Below are positions 34,721 through 46,710 of a stretch of DNA of 64,000 nucleotides, piece by piece. The position numbers and the translations under genes are program-made. The notes below the pieces were generated by a model. The model was not told where the DNA came from. It saw only the letters and a program-made list of their open reading frames with translations, and did no database searches. Location of the stretch: positions 186,001 to 250,000 of the forward strand of contig MEHQ01000550.1 of NCBI GenBank assembly GCA_008828725.1, in the 5' to 3' direction. Positions within the stretch are counted from its first letter, which is position 1; each line of letters opens with the position of its first letter. The DNA comes from Saccharina japonica. Taxonomy: Eukaryota > Sar > Phaeophyceae > Laminariales > Laminariaceae.

Positions 34721-37449
34721 CTTCAGTCTGCTCTTGGGGACGTGATATTGCAGGGAATTACGCGGGACAGAAAGAGCATCGCAGGCAAAACGCACGCCCA
34801 AGCAGTGCAAACACAGCATGAGTAGTAGTTTGAGAAGGAAATGCAAAATCATAGCTGGCACGGCATCTTGGTATAGTACGCAGAAACATGTCGAGACTGG
34901 GGCGCAGGGTTTGGCTACCTCTGGGCCTTTCTCTTGGGAATTTGGAAAGGACGATAAGACCATAAACGTATGTACCAGTGTATTGAATTTTCCGGTAGAA
35001 AATTAACAAGTACGACTCATGCTGATTTCCGTATAATATGCATCGAGCTAAGTAGGCGTGGGCGCTGTGTATACCATGCCTAGTTTACCGTAGATGTTTC
35101 GGTTTTCTGGTGAAACACGTCCATGCCCGTACACGGGTTAGGTGTAAGTATCTGTACCCTATTGTGCAACAGGATGTCAGAGGTACCTTCGTAGGCACCG
35201 AGCATCATTTGGTTTTTACTCGATGGGTGCCTGTTCGTAGGGAGTATTGTACTGCTGTTTCATGCCTACCTCTCAGGGTTTTCCCTTCTCGCGTGGCCGA
35301 GGGAGCGATGTAAGGTCGCTTCATCAGTCTAGGCCCACATGTACGATCCTTGAGTTTGTGTTTGTGTTATTGATGTTTTTGTTGTTCAAAGCACGAGAGG
35401 GCACCAGCCCAACCCACCCTTAATCGTATCCCCAAACGTAACCCAGTCTGAGGCTCCGATACAAGAGAGACATCGCCGAGCGTTTTTGATATTATTTTAA
35501 ACAACACTCGGACCACTTGCAAGCATCGAAATACTGTTGTTACAATATTAGGTATTGTCCAGGAATGGGATGGGGGAACTGTACTGTAGCTGCCGAACGA
35601 TCCTCTACCCCTTACGTACCCAATTTGAAAGGGTTCCTCGTAGGACAGATGGGTGGCCAGCCTGTCACTCTCGTAAAGACTTCGTATCTCTGACTATACA
35701 GTAGGAAGACAAAAACAGCAGTAAACTTTGAGACTCTGCGCACCTACCCGTCAGGCATGGGAAGTGTCAGGCGTCATATATTCAAGTGTTCAAAGGTAAA
35801 CCTCGCATCAGTCTACGCGGATATTCACTATAATAGACGACGCACAGAGTACCGGACGAAGTACTATGCATGATAGGTATAATACATGTAATGAAGTTTA
35901 GACGAGTGCCACAGTAAAGCCATATTTTACTTCGGGGGTGGGGACGGTTCGTGACAGTCCCCCGGATAAGGTCTGATTTTATTATCACGTAATCTCGTGT
36001 CACATGTAGTTATTATAGGTTGTGCTATTTAGTGGGTACTGCCCGGGTTTAAACCCTTTTCATCCGCTCCCGCAAGGCAAAGGCGACCATGCAGAGCATC
36101 GTGACAATGCAAAAACATTCCCGGTTTCGAAAATTACACCGATCGAGATGGTATTTTCATGGCAGGGTTATATTTGCGTGTGTATGTCGAATCCGTTCTT
36201 ACAGTGTTCCAGCCTCGCTTTGATATGGAGCTACGCCCTTGAAAACATTAGACGTTCTCGTCCCGGCCGGCCTTTTCCATTTCCCTCTAAGGGGAAGCTC
36301 GATCGTTCCCAGCATGAGCTTTTCTCTGATCAAGTTTTGAGTTGCTCTACCCCCCCAAAACCGGCCACGCGGAATCGAGTGAGGAGCCGAACAAAAAGGA
36401 ACGGTTCAAAAACAAGCTAAAATCTACGAGTACTACGTATTGTTTCGCGGTGAAACGTGGAATGTGCCAGGTAAAGTGGCTATTATTGAATCATGTGTGC
36501 CGGGTGGTTCTACGAGCAAATGAAGAATATACATAGCTATTGGGCATACGATAGACCAGCAATCGGCGGACGTTTAGTGGACAATAGCCGTAAACAGATT
36601 GTTTACGATGAATTGTACGTATTACTCGAAAACAGATTGTTTATTTCCCTGTGGTGTAACACCCCGCAGAATTGCCGACTCTCAAGGCGACGCTTACTTA
36701 GAAGCTCCGAGCCAGGAGATGGCGGCCGAACGATAGGCGTGCATCAGCCTGTCTGCGCTGTTCGTTTGGTTTTCACATGTAAAATCAGGCGAAGCCCATC
36801 GTTCAGCAAGCACGTGGGCTGGACCCGATCTTCGATGCCACCTGTCTATGTTCTGAATTAAATGAACTTATTATAAATACGTCAGCTGTGAGTTCAACTG
36901 ATTGAATTAAAAAACAACTTTTTTTGCCGGGTGCGTCCCTGTATTTTCCTGGTTCTGGATTATTCCAGTTTTTTTTTTTTCTTCCACTCCATAATGACGT
37001 GTTTCTTAGCTTAGTTTATTATGAATTATTGGAGCCAGTCTTGTGACCAAGGATCAACGCTCGTAAGTGCACGGCAACTTATTATAAAACTATGTATCAT
37101 CCCGACCCCGCTGGTGACTATTTGAAAAGATACCACAGATTGTCCGTTGAACCGCGAAAACGTTTCAGATCGTTTTTGTTTTTAACCGAATGACCTTGAT
37201 TCGAATTATACGATACTCTGTGGCCTGAGGCCAATAAGTCGATTTGTTTCTAAACTAACACGGGACGTCGGTCACCCCGATACTCTATAATAGGTCTATA
37301 ATAGTGCTACCCTCGAGTGCAACTCGTCGATTTGTTTCTGGGGTTCGAACCTCACGAGTGTCGGACTTTTTACAGTAGTTTATTTAAACAAAAAACAGAA
37401 TCAACTGCTGAGAGCACCTACTACTCTTGTTGTAGTAGCGTGGGACGTA
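34721..37449. other. no recognisable gene; upstream region of the minus-strand host-type gene
   Basis: Would hold the promoter of the gene starting at 34720, but no TATA-like or other defined signal is convincing. A 132-codon plus frame (36022-36420) and a 122-codon frame (36493-36861) have no recognisable domain. Confidence 0.4.
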
Positions 37450-37698
37450 TGCTACGGTAGCCTGCATGCAGGTGCACCGTGTTTTTCCTGAGGGTGGTCA
37501 CTTGACGAGCTCTATACCTCACCAATAATCTTACTTTGCAGGAAATAAAAACTGCTTCGTACCCGGTCAATAATCCCACGGCCTAAGTCTACAATGACAA
37601 ACTCTGCAAGAGAAGAACGAAAGCCCGACGATTTTGTGTTAAGGGGCCCAATATTTCAGAAACTGCTTCAGCCAAAAGGTTCTACCTCTATCGTAGCA
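37450..37698. mobile_element. MITE with TGCTACGATAGAG-type ends (copy 2, inverted)
   Basis: Ends are TGCTACGGTAGCC at 37450 and CCTCTATCGTAGCA ending at 37698. Read on the minus strand the interior matches the family (CAGTTTCTGAA ... CCTTAACACAAAATCG at one side, GAGGTATAGAGCTCGTCAAG at the other). About 249 bp, non-coding. Confidence 0.75.
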
Positions 37699-37706
37699 CC
37701 CGTTGT

Positions 37707-37755
37707 GGGTTAGGGTTAGGGTTAGGGTTAGGGTTAGGGTTAGGGGTAGGGGTAG
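37707..37755 (+). repeat. interstitial telomere array (TTAGGG)n
   Basis: Six consecutive exact GGGTTA units followed by GGGGTA variants; the longest such array in the window. It sits 8 bp after a MITE and 16 bp before a B-family repeat, so it is internal and not a chromosome end. Confidence 0.9.
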
Positions 37756-37770
37756 GCGCAATTTCGATGC

Positions 37771-37930
37771 GAGTCGACGAGGGAGGAAATGGTTGGAGAC
37801 TTCTCGCGATAAAAATGCAAGGCAAGAACTGTAGTGGGAAGAAGGGAGAAGGGCCTACTTTATGACCCCGGGTCTGAGTTACGACTAGGAAGGAGAGAGA
37901 AAAGGAGGATGATTCATATAAAAGGGATGA
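37771..37930 (-). repeat. dispersed repeat B, partial copy
   Basis: Read on the minus strand it contains CTAGTCGTAACTCAGACCC, a CTACAGTTCTTGCCTTGCA block, ATTTTTATCGCGAGAAG and CCTCCCTCGTCGACTC, the conserved core of the repeat at 53222, 57273 and 47354. Confidence 0.75.
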
Positions 37931-39920
37931 TGGACAAGATAGTAAACAATCTAAAAGAGAGGATGCCCCCCAAACGCTCCTCGAAATAAAATATAGTAAA
38001 GTATGCTGTGAGGAGCCTCTGCAGTCTTAGCGCCCCCTGGGTCCTTGCTTGTAGACAATAAAATAATACGTATTCAGTACGAACAAAAACAAAACACACG
38101 CGAGAGGTGAGTTCGTTTGGACGCAAACGCCAACATCAAACCTTAACGCAGCTTCGCACCCTTGAAGCTGGGGTAGAAGTGTGGGGGGTCCAAAGCTTAC
38201 TACTTATTCGAGAAAAAGGTTGAGACAGCCTCTGCACGGGACTAGTACACCTGTTATAGTGCTACATCCAGATAAATCTAACCCTAAGCCAAGCAGATAT
38301 AGTCATTCAAACAATGGTTGGCGTTCGTCCCGGTGTCTGCTATTAATAAAAACAAAACGTGCGTGTCAACAGTTTTCCACAGTACTTGGTAAGCTCGACG
38401 TACGTACTGGAAACAATCTACCGTCGCTCGTCGCTTGTTGTTGTGTTAATATAAACGCATAGATGGGCTTCGTTCAGGCGTCTACAAACAGCAACCGACG
38501 CTATTAATCGTAGCCGCTCCTACTCTATAAACAATGAGCGGCGCATTTCGGTACCCCTTGCGCGTCAGTGTACTCTCGGTGGAATTGGATCTATCATCAT
38601 GCTGCCTTCTTACGAGTACAAAGTGCGACCTCGTCGTTTGTGTCGAACGTCTAGAATCTGGTTAATTATTAACTAACCTCCGGGATTTTGCACTGGTTTC
38701 CTCTCCCGCCAAAGCGTCAGTGCTGACGGAGGGGAGCAGTCTTGCCCGGGTTGGAACCCGCTGGTGAATCGGAAAACACGAAAGATCGGTTTGATGTAGT
38801 GGTAGATCACGAGTCACTTCCTCCTGGTGCTGCAGGCAAGGGATGCGTGCCTGTAAGATGGTTGTACGCGACGGTGTGGAAAAGGAAGGAAATGAGGGGA
38901 AAACGGGACACCATCGTCATTATTGATGGCATGATACATGAAGAGAGGGCAGCTGACATGTAACGAAGGATATGAGCTCTCAAAGACGTACGCACCCTGG
39001 TCTCCGATCCACCTGTCCCTAGCCTCTTACCGCTTCGTAGTTCGTTTCCTTTCCGTACGAGATGCTTTCAGGTTGGTCTGCCTCCTTGTCTCAACAGCTT
39101 CCTGCAAAGTACCAGTCTTCTGCCTGTGAACTCCTCCTCGATCCTCCAGTGCTACACAACAGATCTCCGTATCAAACCTTCGACAATACCTTGTTGTAAC
39201 GATCGCTCTACTCAATCTCGCTTCGCAGTCACGCACGCTCAAGTTCTCTTCCGTTTTTCCCTCATGGTATTGTGTGTTTTTGGGTTTGGTTTTGGACTGC
39301 CCAAGAGCGGGGCTCTCTCGACTGCCTGGAGTTGCAGTCTTTAGGAAGCATTCCATTACGTACGTATTTTACGTTACGTACGGGCTAATCCGCCGCAACA
39401 GACAGCCTTCATCATTTTGCCCAAGCAATACTCGGTTCGATAGTCGTCCGTCCCCATCTTACATATAGATTACCACCGTGTTTCATCAAACGTATAGCCG
39501 AGGTCTGCTGTTGATTCTTGTGATATTTAATAAGCGTTTGTCCGCAGTAGTATTATCTGTACAAATAGGCATGTCTGTAGGCTGTGAGCCTCCACGGGCT
39601 TTCGCTGAAGAAGCCGAACAATTTTGAGCTTGGCTTAAAATGAGCAGTGGTCACCTGCTGAATGTGAGTCTTCCTAAAGGTAGCTCTGGTTGGCTATGGG
39701 TGAGAGTACCCTCAATCAACCAATCGATCTAGATTCAATCGAGGCCACAACATCCCGAGCGGGCCGAACCCACCTGTTAATATATTGTTACCAAGCACAG
39801 CGCATCCTAGCACTGACTACTGCCGCATTAGGCTTCATGTTGGAGTGGGGCTAGGGTTCGGATCGGAGGGTTGGCTTTAGTCTTGCGGCAAGTGAGAGAT
39901 GCGGCTTTCGTACCGGTAGT
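37931..39920. other. no recognisable gene
   Basis: Short frames only, none with a domain or a splice-bounded structure. Confidence 0.4.
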
Positions 39921-40319
39921 CAGGGCGTGTCCAAACTTATTTTGAACTCGTTGGAACTACGGTTGGAATGGAACGATAATATTATTGGTCTTTTATTTCA
40001 TTCCAACATTCCAACCTGTTTGTGTCTGTTGTGAATTGGCGAATTCTGGGCAGCGCCCCGAACACGTGATACCCCAACTGACTCTTCCGGCAGGACCACG
40101 CAGCTCGACACTTCCAGCACCAACCAACTGCCGTAAATCTCGTTCCAAGTGGGCCGTTCAGTCCTCCTGGACAAGGATTACTGCTTCGACACATCCGCTT
40201 CCTTTTTACAACATTACGGACAGGGTGGGAACGCTTGGAATCTGTTCGATATATATAACCAATTAGTAGCAGTTCGTTGTGTGGGTACTATTCATTCCGT
40301 TCCGCGCGTTCCATTGCCC
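39921..40319 (+). repeat. dispersed repeat X, forward copy, left flank of the DIRS-type element
   Basis: Starts CAGGGCGTGTCCAAACTTAT. The whole block is present in inverted orientation at 46266-46710 (about 80% identical by eye; shared blocks include GAATTCTGGGCAGCGCCCCG, GACACTTCCAGCACCAA and GGGAACGCTTGGAATCTGTT). In the other copy both ends carry GCGTGTCTC as an inverted repeat and begin CAG, which suggests a hAT-like MITE; alternatively X forms outer inverted repeats of the element between the two copies. Confidence 0.75.
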
Positions 40320-40560
40320 TTTGTTATGGCTCAAGATTTCTGGATTCATTTTTCACGTGTAGACCCCTGGGTGGACTACCACCTTTTCGTGTAAAAAGCA
40401 ATATGAAACTCAAGTATGATACGAACGGTAACTCCTAGGCTCCCCCGTTCTTATCCCCCCAGCTACTTCTCTACGAAAAAACCCCACGCATTTGACATCA
40501 GGCTAACCCGCCCCTGATTGGGCCCGCTCCATTTTTCAGCGGGGCTATCTTACACTCACA
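40320..40560 (-). repeat. split direct repeat B2 of the DIRS-type element
   Basis: A 240-bp block (GTTATGGCTCAAGATTTCTGG ... GGGCTATCTTACACTC) repeated at 40869-41108, 549 bp away, with few differences. Contains a GATTGGGCCCGCTCC motif. Confidence 0.85.
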
Positions 40561-40658
40561 CACATCTTACACTCACAAAAACCAAACAATCACACCGACT
40601 TGTTGCAACCTTATGCCCCCCCCTCTCTTGAGCGACAGGGCGGGTGGGTGGGTGGGAA

Positions 40659-40874
40659 AGTCGATCAATTGTGATTGGCACGGTATCGTTCCCTGTGCTG
40701 CGAGCACTCGCCGGTGCTACAGCAACGCGTTTCGGCCGTCTTTGACCAGGGAAGCAGGTGTCGTAGCCGACGCTCTGACCATGCGCTGTGCTCTGTCCTA
40801 TCGCACACCCGTTTTTCCGAATTCCAAAACGCCTCCACAAACACCACATTCCTTACGGAAGGTTACATTTTGTT
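40659..40874 (-). repeat. split direct repeat A2 of the DIRS-type element
   Basis: A roughly 215-bp block (AAGTCGATCAA ... GTCGTAGCCGACGCTCTGAC ... CTTACGGAAGGTTACATTT) directly abutting B1. Its partner A1 is at 46041-46262, in the same orientation, 5.4 kb away. Confidence 0.85.
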
Positions 40875-41108
40875 ATGGCTCAAGAATTCTGGATTCATTT
40901 TTCACGTGTAGACCCCTGGGTGGACTACCACCCTATCGTATACAATTCAATATGAAACTCAAGTATGATACGAACGGGCAACTCCTAGGCTACCCCGTTC
41001 TTATCCCCCCAGCTACTTCTCTACGAAAACCCCCCAGGCACTTTACATCAGGCTAACCCGCCCCTGATTGGGCCCGCTCCATTTTTCAGCCGGGCTATCT
41101 TACACTCG
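40869..41108 (-). repeat. split direct repeat B1 of the DIRS-type element
   Basis: Partner of B2 (40320-40560). It lies just after the recombinase region and joins A2 at the TTTGTT motif. Confidence 0.85.
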
Positions 41109-41154
41109 CACCATAGGGCCAGCCTGATACCACCAACAACGTTATTCTATGGAT

Positions 41155-42322
41155 TGTTTTGCGAGGGCAGTGGAAACCGCCTCTGCGCCTTACCCTGCCT
41201 CCCACGCATACGTCATAAAAATCTGACACTTCCGTCTTCCTGCGCGTTGAATTTGCAGCTCTAAAAGGTCCTGCTCAGCTAACTGGGTGCCCCCCCTGAT
41301 TATTTCCGAGTGCAGTTCGAACTGCATTGGATGCTTTTCACTGCTTCCTACCGTCAACCTCCACGTGCGATCGCTTCGGTCCTAGTAAAAACTTCCATCC
41401 GGACGACGTGCCCCTGATCGTCAGCGGTGGCCTCCCCTGGCAGCTGGGGGTGTGTGTCGAGCAGTTTCACCAGGACTTCGAAGGCTCCCATCGACGAGCA
41501 CCCCATATCCCTCGCGTTTTCCAGCCGAGTGCGTGTGGTGGTGCACTCTGCTCTGCAGTTTTGGTCACTATTCGACGCCACGAAATGTACCTGCACTGAT
41601 GAGGCAGCCGATCTGTTCTCGAATGTGACCTGGACTCCTTCGTGGATCAAAGTGAGGCAGTTCCCTGTCAGACAAAATTGGGAGTGGACCTGACTCTCTG
41701 CGCTCGCCCACAGCTCTGACAATCTGCACAGCAAGATAAAATAGGACACTGCAAGTCCGAGCCACATAATATATCTTCCTTCTACCATACTTGCTACAAC
41801 TTGCCGCCCCTGCGAAAACATAGCCTACGTCAACTACAATCAGACACGCTCTTTCTTGATCGACATGCCTTGCGCCCTGGCTACTCCCTTTCCCATCGCT
41901 AAGATAATGCAATATGACGTCGGTAGTTCGCATGCTGCAAACATCTCGTGGAAAAGTAATTCGCCGGCAAGTATCCACTAACAGTCGACTGTTGGTTTAG
42001 CATGCACGAAGCAGCGAGAGGCCATGAATTCAAGCTGTCCATTAAGCGTTTCATCGAGATCGTCAGGAGCACGCAACCAGGACCCTCTACCCTGCGCCTT
42101 AACCTCTTTTACCCACGTGTTCCACTTCGTTAAGTAGTTCTTCTGAGTACTCTGCCCGATTGACCCCAGCGCGAGCGTTTCCACCAAGCGTGCGACCTCC
42201 GCTATCAGTCCTTCCATGATTTTTCCTGCGACTGCGAAGTCCGTGAGGGTACTGAATGCATGCCGTATGTTGTGCGCGAGACGTACTTGGATTACACAAG
42301 CCGTATGCTGAGCGACGAACAT
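41155..42322 (-). pseudogene. tyrosine recombinase region of the DIRS-type element (fossil)
   Basis: The start has a SAM-like N-terminal core (LGSIGQSTQKNYLTKWNTWV). Next comes the catalytic domain with the CRLSELWA block, where the first active-site Arg is expected, and the GCLTLIHEGVQVTFENRS-type strand region. A downstream MQFELHS...RGGTQLA block precedes LELQIQRAGR, matching the H-x-x-R surroundings of this family. In a functional element the enzyme would integrate circular DNA. Here the region is broken. Confidence 0.8.
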
Positions 42323-42539
42323 GCCTTAAGTATGCAGTATGTTGGGCGACGTACATAACATACAGTATGCCGGTTGTGTGTTTGCGAGGGACATGCATAG
42401 CGATCGAGTGTGTGTGTCAATCAGTTACGCATTATTCATTCATCCTCAGATCCCACGAAATATCGTCGTGGTTGCTAAGGATATTCTTTGTCTGAAGTAC
42501 AATATCGAAAACCTCGGAACCCCGCGACCCGACGTCCAT

Positions 42540-43330
42540 TAATCGGCGTTGGTTAGCTCCCTGACCTTGTCTGCCAATACCACCCGGGACCAACGCGAAA
42601 TACCACCCCCTAGGGTGTTCTGCCAACCCGAGATATATTGTTTTTTCCATGGAGTACCACCCCCCTTTGAGTTCGAGACGTCCAGGCATTCTCATGAGTG
42701 CGCATGCCCTTGGTTCCCTCGCCCCGCCGCATCGAGTGATCCACGACACCACGACCACGATAGCACCGCGCGTCAGTATCGGATCCCCATCCCCACCCGG
42801 TCTGTCTCTTACTAATTCGAGCATGATCAACGTTGTTGTCACGACCATCACGACCGGCTCTAGTTCACACTATTAATAGCAGGTTGTGCCACGGGTCTCC
42901 ACCAGGGCGGCTTCTCTTTTGAGTTATGTGGATAGTTCTTGCGGCAAACCATACCGCCAAAGTTCCTTCTTCTCGACGCAGAGGCCGCCCACCGTGTCAC
43001 CGATAAGTAGTGTATTTTTGGCGGATAGTTTTAACACCGTGTAGCAGGGGGCGCTAAGCACCTCCACCGCTAATAGTAGCTCGTTTTCTATCGTGCATTT
43101 CCAAGAGAGGAGAGCAGCGTGAAACTCTCTACCGAGTTCGACCGTATGGTTTTGGTTTGCTTGCTACCTGGTGAGACGTGCAACCCCGTCCACCGCAGCA
43201 GTCTCCACACGAGGTACCTGCCATCCCGCACAACATACGTGAGGTTCCACCACTTCTCAGCCAAACTCAAAAGTATCCCTCACCTTCGCGTGTCTTCGGT
43301 TCACGGGCAACTGCTCACGCAGCGACATTT
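42540..43330 (-). pseudogene. RNase H-like region of the DIRS-type element (fossil)
   Basis: Recognisable blocks are KWWNLTYVVRDGRYLVWRLL at about 43250-43190 and LELVRDRPGGDGDPILTRG followed by SWITRCGGARE and GRLELKGGW at about 42820-42640. They match the connection/RNase H part that follows the RT in this family, as I remember it. Broken. Confidence 0.7.
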
Positions 43331-43369
43331 TTATCGCGTCGATTTGTTCCGACGGAAACGAAATTCTTA

Positions 43370-43990
43370 GAGTGTGCGAATGATAGTGAACCCTGAGTCA
43401 TCGATCGTGGTGCCCCAATCTGTGTTTTTCTTGTGGGCTAAGATGGGCGTTACACCCTCATCCCCCTGTCCGAACAGCCGCAAGGGATCCATGGCTAGCG
43501 AGGCCGACGCGCCCAGGGCGGTCGCGTCGTCTGAGTGTTGCACTTTGATCAGTAAGTAATCGTCTACGTACACGGTCGAGACAAATAGGTCGGCTATTCC
43601 TCCCCTGGTTTGTGTTCTGAATTTTGCGTCCGGCGGGGTCGGCGTGCGTTTTACCTCTTCCCACCGATCCATCTCCTTTACGTGGGCCATAAAATATGTA
43701 TTTACGTATTCTTAATCGTCCAAGGGCTGGGTTGAATCGATCGTGGTGTTGCAGTTCGCGTACTCCACCGCCGCCGACCTGTCGCCCCAGAACCCCGACA
43801 ACCCGAACCACCCAAATGTCAAGCGAAAGTCAATCACATCCAACTCTCGTACTTTGTAGCCAAAAGTGTGCGCTTTGTCCGGGTCTATCTGGACATTGCG
43901 GCAAGCGTCAGAAACGTCAGCCTTGCTCATCAGTATTCTCTTTACCAGGACCATTTTCTTGGGTGTCACGAGTTCGGCGAGAACCTTAGG
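43370..43990 (-). pseudogene. reverse transcriptase region of the DIRS-type element (fossil)
   Basis: Contains RILMSKADVSDACRNVQIDP (first catalytic Asp), VIDFRLTFGWFGLSGFWG, and further on STVYVDDYLLIKVQ (catalytic YVDD box) followed by GVTPILAHKK. This order and spacing are those of an RT palm domain. Broken. Confidence 0.85.
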
Positions 43991-44199
43991 CAGCGCTAGA
44001 GCACACAGGCATTGAGGGACGGTATCCGGATCAGTGTCTCTGTTTAATCCTCCCTCCTCCTCTCAGCTCTGTTCATCGAACGACTACTGTAGTCATTTAT
44101 TATCCAGACCTTGTGGGTCATGACTGTCGCCCAACGAGAAGACCCTCAGATTCGGGATTTCGTGCGCGGCTAACTTTAGGATCGCTTAACATTTTTGGT

Positions 44200-44800
44200 G
44201 TCTTACGTCTTCCCCCATTTTGTTTTCCACACTGCTGGAAAATTCTCAGTGACGCTGCGGGGACTTCCGTATCGTAACGCACGCTCAAGATCAGCGCCCG
44301 TCGCGACCACGTTCCCTGGCACCCCTCCTGTGACTATCGAGACTAGTTCGTCTAATGCCTCGAAGCCTTTCAAGTTCCTAAAGTATCGCTGAATACGTAA
44401 GGGATCAATCAGTGGTGCTACCAGGGATCCTCGTACTGCTCGTGCTACGTCTCCCACGACTCCTCTGCTATCTTGCATCATGGCTGTGCACATGTGTGTT
44501 AGCTTGTAAAGCAAATGTTCTCTTTGCTTATGTTTCAGGGTCATCGTTTCCAAGTTTTTGCTTTTCTGCGTGCCATTGCTGTACCATGCGTTCTGTTCTG
44601 TTTCGATTGAGCGACACACCATAAGGAAGCCGTAAACGCGCTGACTTGCTTCTCTCCCGCGAATCGACTGGAACAAACATGCTAGTTTTTGGCTGCTGCT
44701 CGGACGGCTCGACTTGGCCTTGCCGTGCATGCCCCTAAGTCTGCTCTGCACTGTGCCTGTGCTCCCACCGTATCGGTTGGGGTGGCGCCACCCCATCCGG
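44200..44800 (-). pseudogene. region upstream of the RT in the DIRS-type element (fossil)
   Basis: The minus frame holds GFEALDELVSIVTGGVPGNV and ATGADLERALRYG, which I associate with the segment just before the RT in the same family. The N-terminal part is unrecognisable. Broken. Confidence 0.55.
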
Positions 44801-44975
44801 TTGGCAGGTGCCCGACTGCATCTTCTTTAATGCTGTGGGGATTATGTTGTACTGAATGGGTGAACGGCCCGACTGGTTTGAGCCTTCTGCGAGAACGATC
44901 CTGATTCGATCCGCGCGGAAGTGGGGTGAACTGGCCCTCTGCTCAAGCTGGTTGCTGCTACAGTGTGAGTCTTCC

Positions 44976-45492
44976 GTGAAGCCGACACTGCCTCGGTTTT
45001 CAACGAAGGGGGGAAAACTGCAGACCCTCTGCTCACACCAAGCCTGCTGTGCTGAACCTTCCGCGACCTCGGTGGCATCTCCAACCCGATTCGACGGCAA
45101 GTGGGGAAATCTGCAGACCCTCTGTTCAGACTTATACGTCGGGTCGTCGCTAAAGTGATTGTCAGACTCTTCCCCTCGTCCCTTTTATCAAGTACCCCCT
45201 TCTTCTTATCTGTCACTGCTGGGTACTGGTACGTGGTACTGTGCTGACAATCTGAGTTTTAAGGCGTGGTGTCTTGCTGTACTGCTGGGGGGATTATTTT
45301 GTATTGAACGGGTGAACAGGTGAACGGCCCTTCTGATTTGCACTAGGGCGTGAGACTTCCGTGAAGCCGGAACCGCCTTGGTTTTCAACGAAAGGGGGAA
45401 AACAGACCCTTTGCTCACACCACACCTGCTGGGCTGAACCTTCCGCGACCTCGGTGGCATCTCCAACCCGATTCGACGGCAAGTGGGGAAAA
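44976..45492. repeat. ~135-bp direct repeat, two copies
   Basis: A block running GTGAAGCCG...GGTTTTCAACGAA...TTCCGCGACCTCGGTGGCATC...TTCGACGGCAAGTGGGG occurs at about 44976-45112 and 45360-45492, roughly 90% identical. It lies in the 5' part of the DIRS-type element and could be a tandem-expanded untranslated segment. Confidence 0.75.
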
Positions 45493-45571
45493 CAGTGTAG
45501 AAAGCACCCTCTCTCAAACAAGAAATCCAGCCTGGGCCAGCTTTCCTGTTTCTTATTATCGTAGGTGTCCT
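45493..45571. mobile_element. half copy of the AGGACACC MITE, inverted
   Basis: Minus-strand reading starts AGGACACCTACGATAATAAG, continues AAACAGG, and reaches the GAGAGAGGGTGCTTTCTACAC interior block of the copy at 12799. The other terminal repeat is missing. Confidence 0.65.
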
Positions 45572-46040
45572 GTACTTGTATACATGGCACGTACTTTCAG
45601 TATGCCGTCCTTCAAAGAGCGGCCGGTACCACTGCGCAACTCCCAAACAAAGGAGGTGTGGGCTTGCGATACCGACGGTGTGTAGTGCTCACAGCAGATC
45701 GCAGCGACCATCAGTAGCAACGTCAAGCCTCGGGTGAAGTCCTTACCATACGTACAAATCGTCTGCTTCGAGCTCGATCACGCTCTTCTAACTTCTACAT
45801 GTACCTGCTGCTGGTGATGTTGTACGTTTTACAGCTCTGGTATGAAATGTACAGCAGTCCGAGTATGTACGTGCGACAATCCTGGTCACGCAAGAAGCTT
45901 CGTAAAACACTTTTAGAGACACACCAAGCGCAGACGTACCTCGCCAAAGTCGATGTCGATGCAAGGAAAGTTCATAAGAGGGACGAATCCGGTATATCCC
46001 CGACCATGCTTCCGCCCAACTCCTCCGGCTGCGGCACGGA
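45572..46040. other. no recognisable gene (5' part of the DIRS-type element)
   Basis: No domain is visible; it lies between the half MITE and terminal repeat A1. Confidence 0.4.
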
Positions 46041-46262
46041 AGTCGATCAACTCAAGTCGATCAGTTGTATTGGGCACGCTGTCGTCCCCTGTGCTACGAG
46101 CTCTGGCCGGTGCTACGACAACGACCGTCTATGACCAGGGCAGCAGGTGTCGTAGCCGACGCTCTGACCATGCGCTGTGCTCTGTCCCATCGCACACCCG
46201 TTTTTTCGAATTCCAAAACGCCGCCACAAACGCCACATTCCTTACGGAAGGTTACATTTGTT
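46041..46262 (-). repeat. split direct repeat A1, 5' end of the DIRS-type element
   Basis: Same sequence as A2 at 40659-40874; shared blocks GTCGTAGCCGACGCTCTGAC, ATGCGCTGTGCTCTGTCC and CACATTCCTTACGGAAGG. It ends in TTTGTT. Confidence 0.85.
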
Positions 46263-46265
46263 TCA

Positions 46266-46710
46266 CAGGCTGGCGTGTCTCTTTAAATACATTAGAACGT
46301 TTGGAACGCTTGCAACGGAAATGTCCCCACATATATAATTGCTGCTAAATGATTATCTAAACCGAACAGATTCCAAGCGTTCCCACTCTGTCCGTATCTT
46401 TGTAAAGATGAAGCGGATGTGTCAAAACAGTAATCCTTATTCAGGAGGACCGAATGGCCCATTTGGAACGATATTTACGGCAGTTGATTGGTGCTGGAAG
46501 TGTCGAACTGCGTGGTCCCGCCGCAAGAGTCAGGTGAAGTCCGCCGCAAGCGTCAATTGGGGCATTTTATGTTCGGGGCGCTGCCCAGAATTCACCAGGT
46601 CACATCGGACACAAACAGGTTGGAACGTTGGAATGGAACGGATGGCCACGGATAGTCTCGTTCCATTCCAACCGTTCCGACGAGGTCAAAATAAGTTGAG
46701 ACACGCTCTG
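46266..46710 (-). repeat. dispersed repeat X, inverted copy, right flank of the DIRS-type element
   Basis: Inverted copy of 39921-40319. Its own ends are inverted: CAGGCTGGCGTGTCTC at 46266 and GAGACACGCTCTG ending at 46710. No 8-bp target duplication is seen (TTGTTTCA versus ACGAACCC). Confidence 0.7.

Larger units (their letters stand above)
40320..46262 (-). mobile_element. DIRS-type (tyrosine recombinase) retroelement with PAT/Ngaro-like split direct repeats, broken
   Basis: Read on the minus strand, the order is: terminal repeat A1 (46262-46041), a poorly conserved 5' part, an RT-upstream region (about 44600-44200), reverse transcriptase (43990-43370, with KADVSDACRN and YVDDYL motifs), RNase H-like region (43330-42540), tyrosine recombinase (42322-41155), then B1 (41108-40869), A2 (40874-40659) and B2 (40560-40320). 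A1/A2 and B1/B2 are direct repeats. All three outer or junction points share TTTGTT (40320-40325, 40869-40874, 46257-46262), as expected if recombinase joins the ends of a circle. No target duplication is seen, as is normal for this group. The element is broken in many places and cannot be functional. Confidence 0.82.

Noticed and set aside
37338-37380. GGGGTTCGAACCTC resembling a tRNA B box followed by a T run
   Set aside because: No A box lies at the right distance upstream, the T-arm stem does not pair beyond three bases and there is no acceptor stem.
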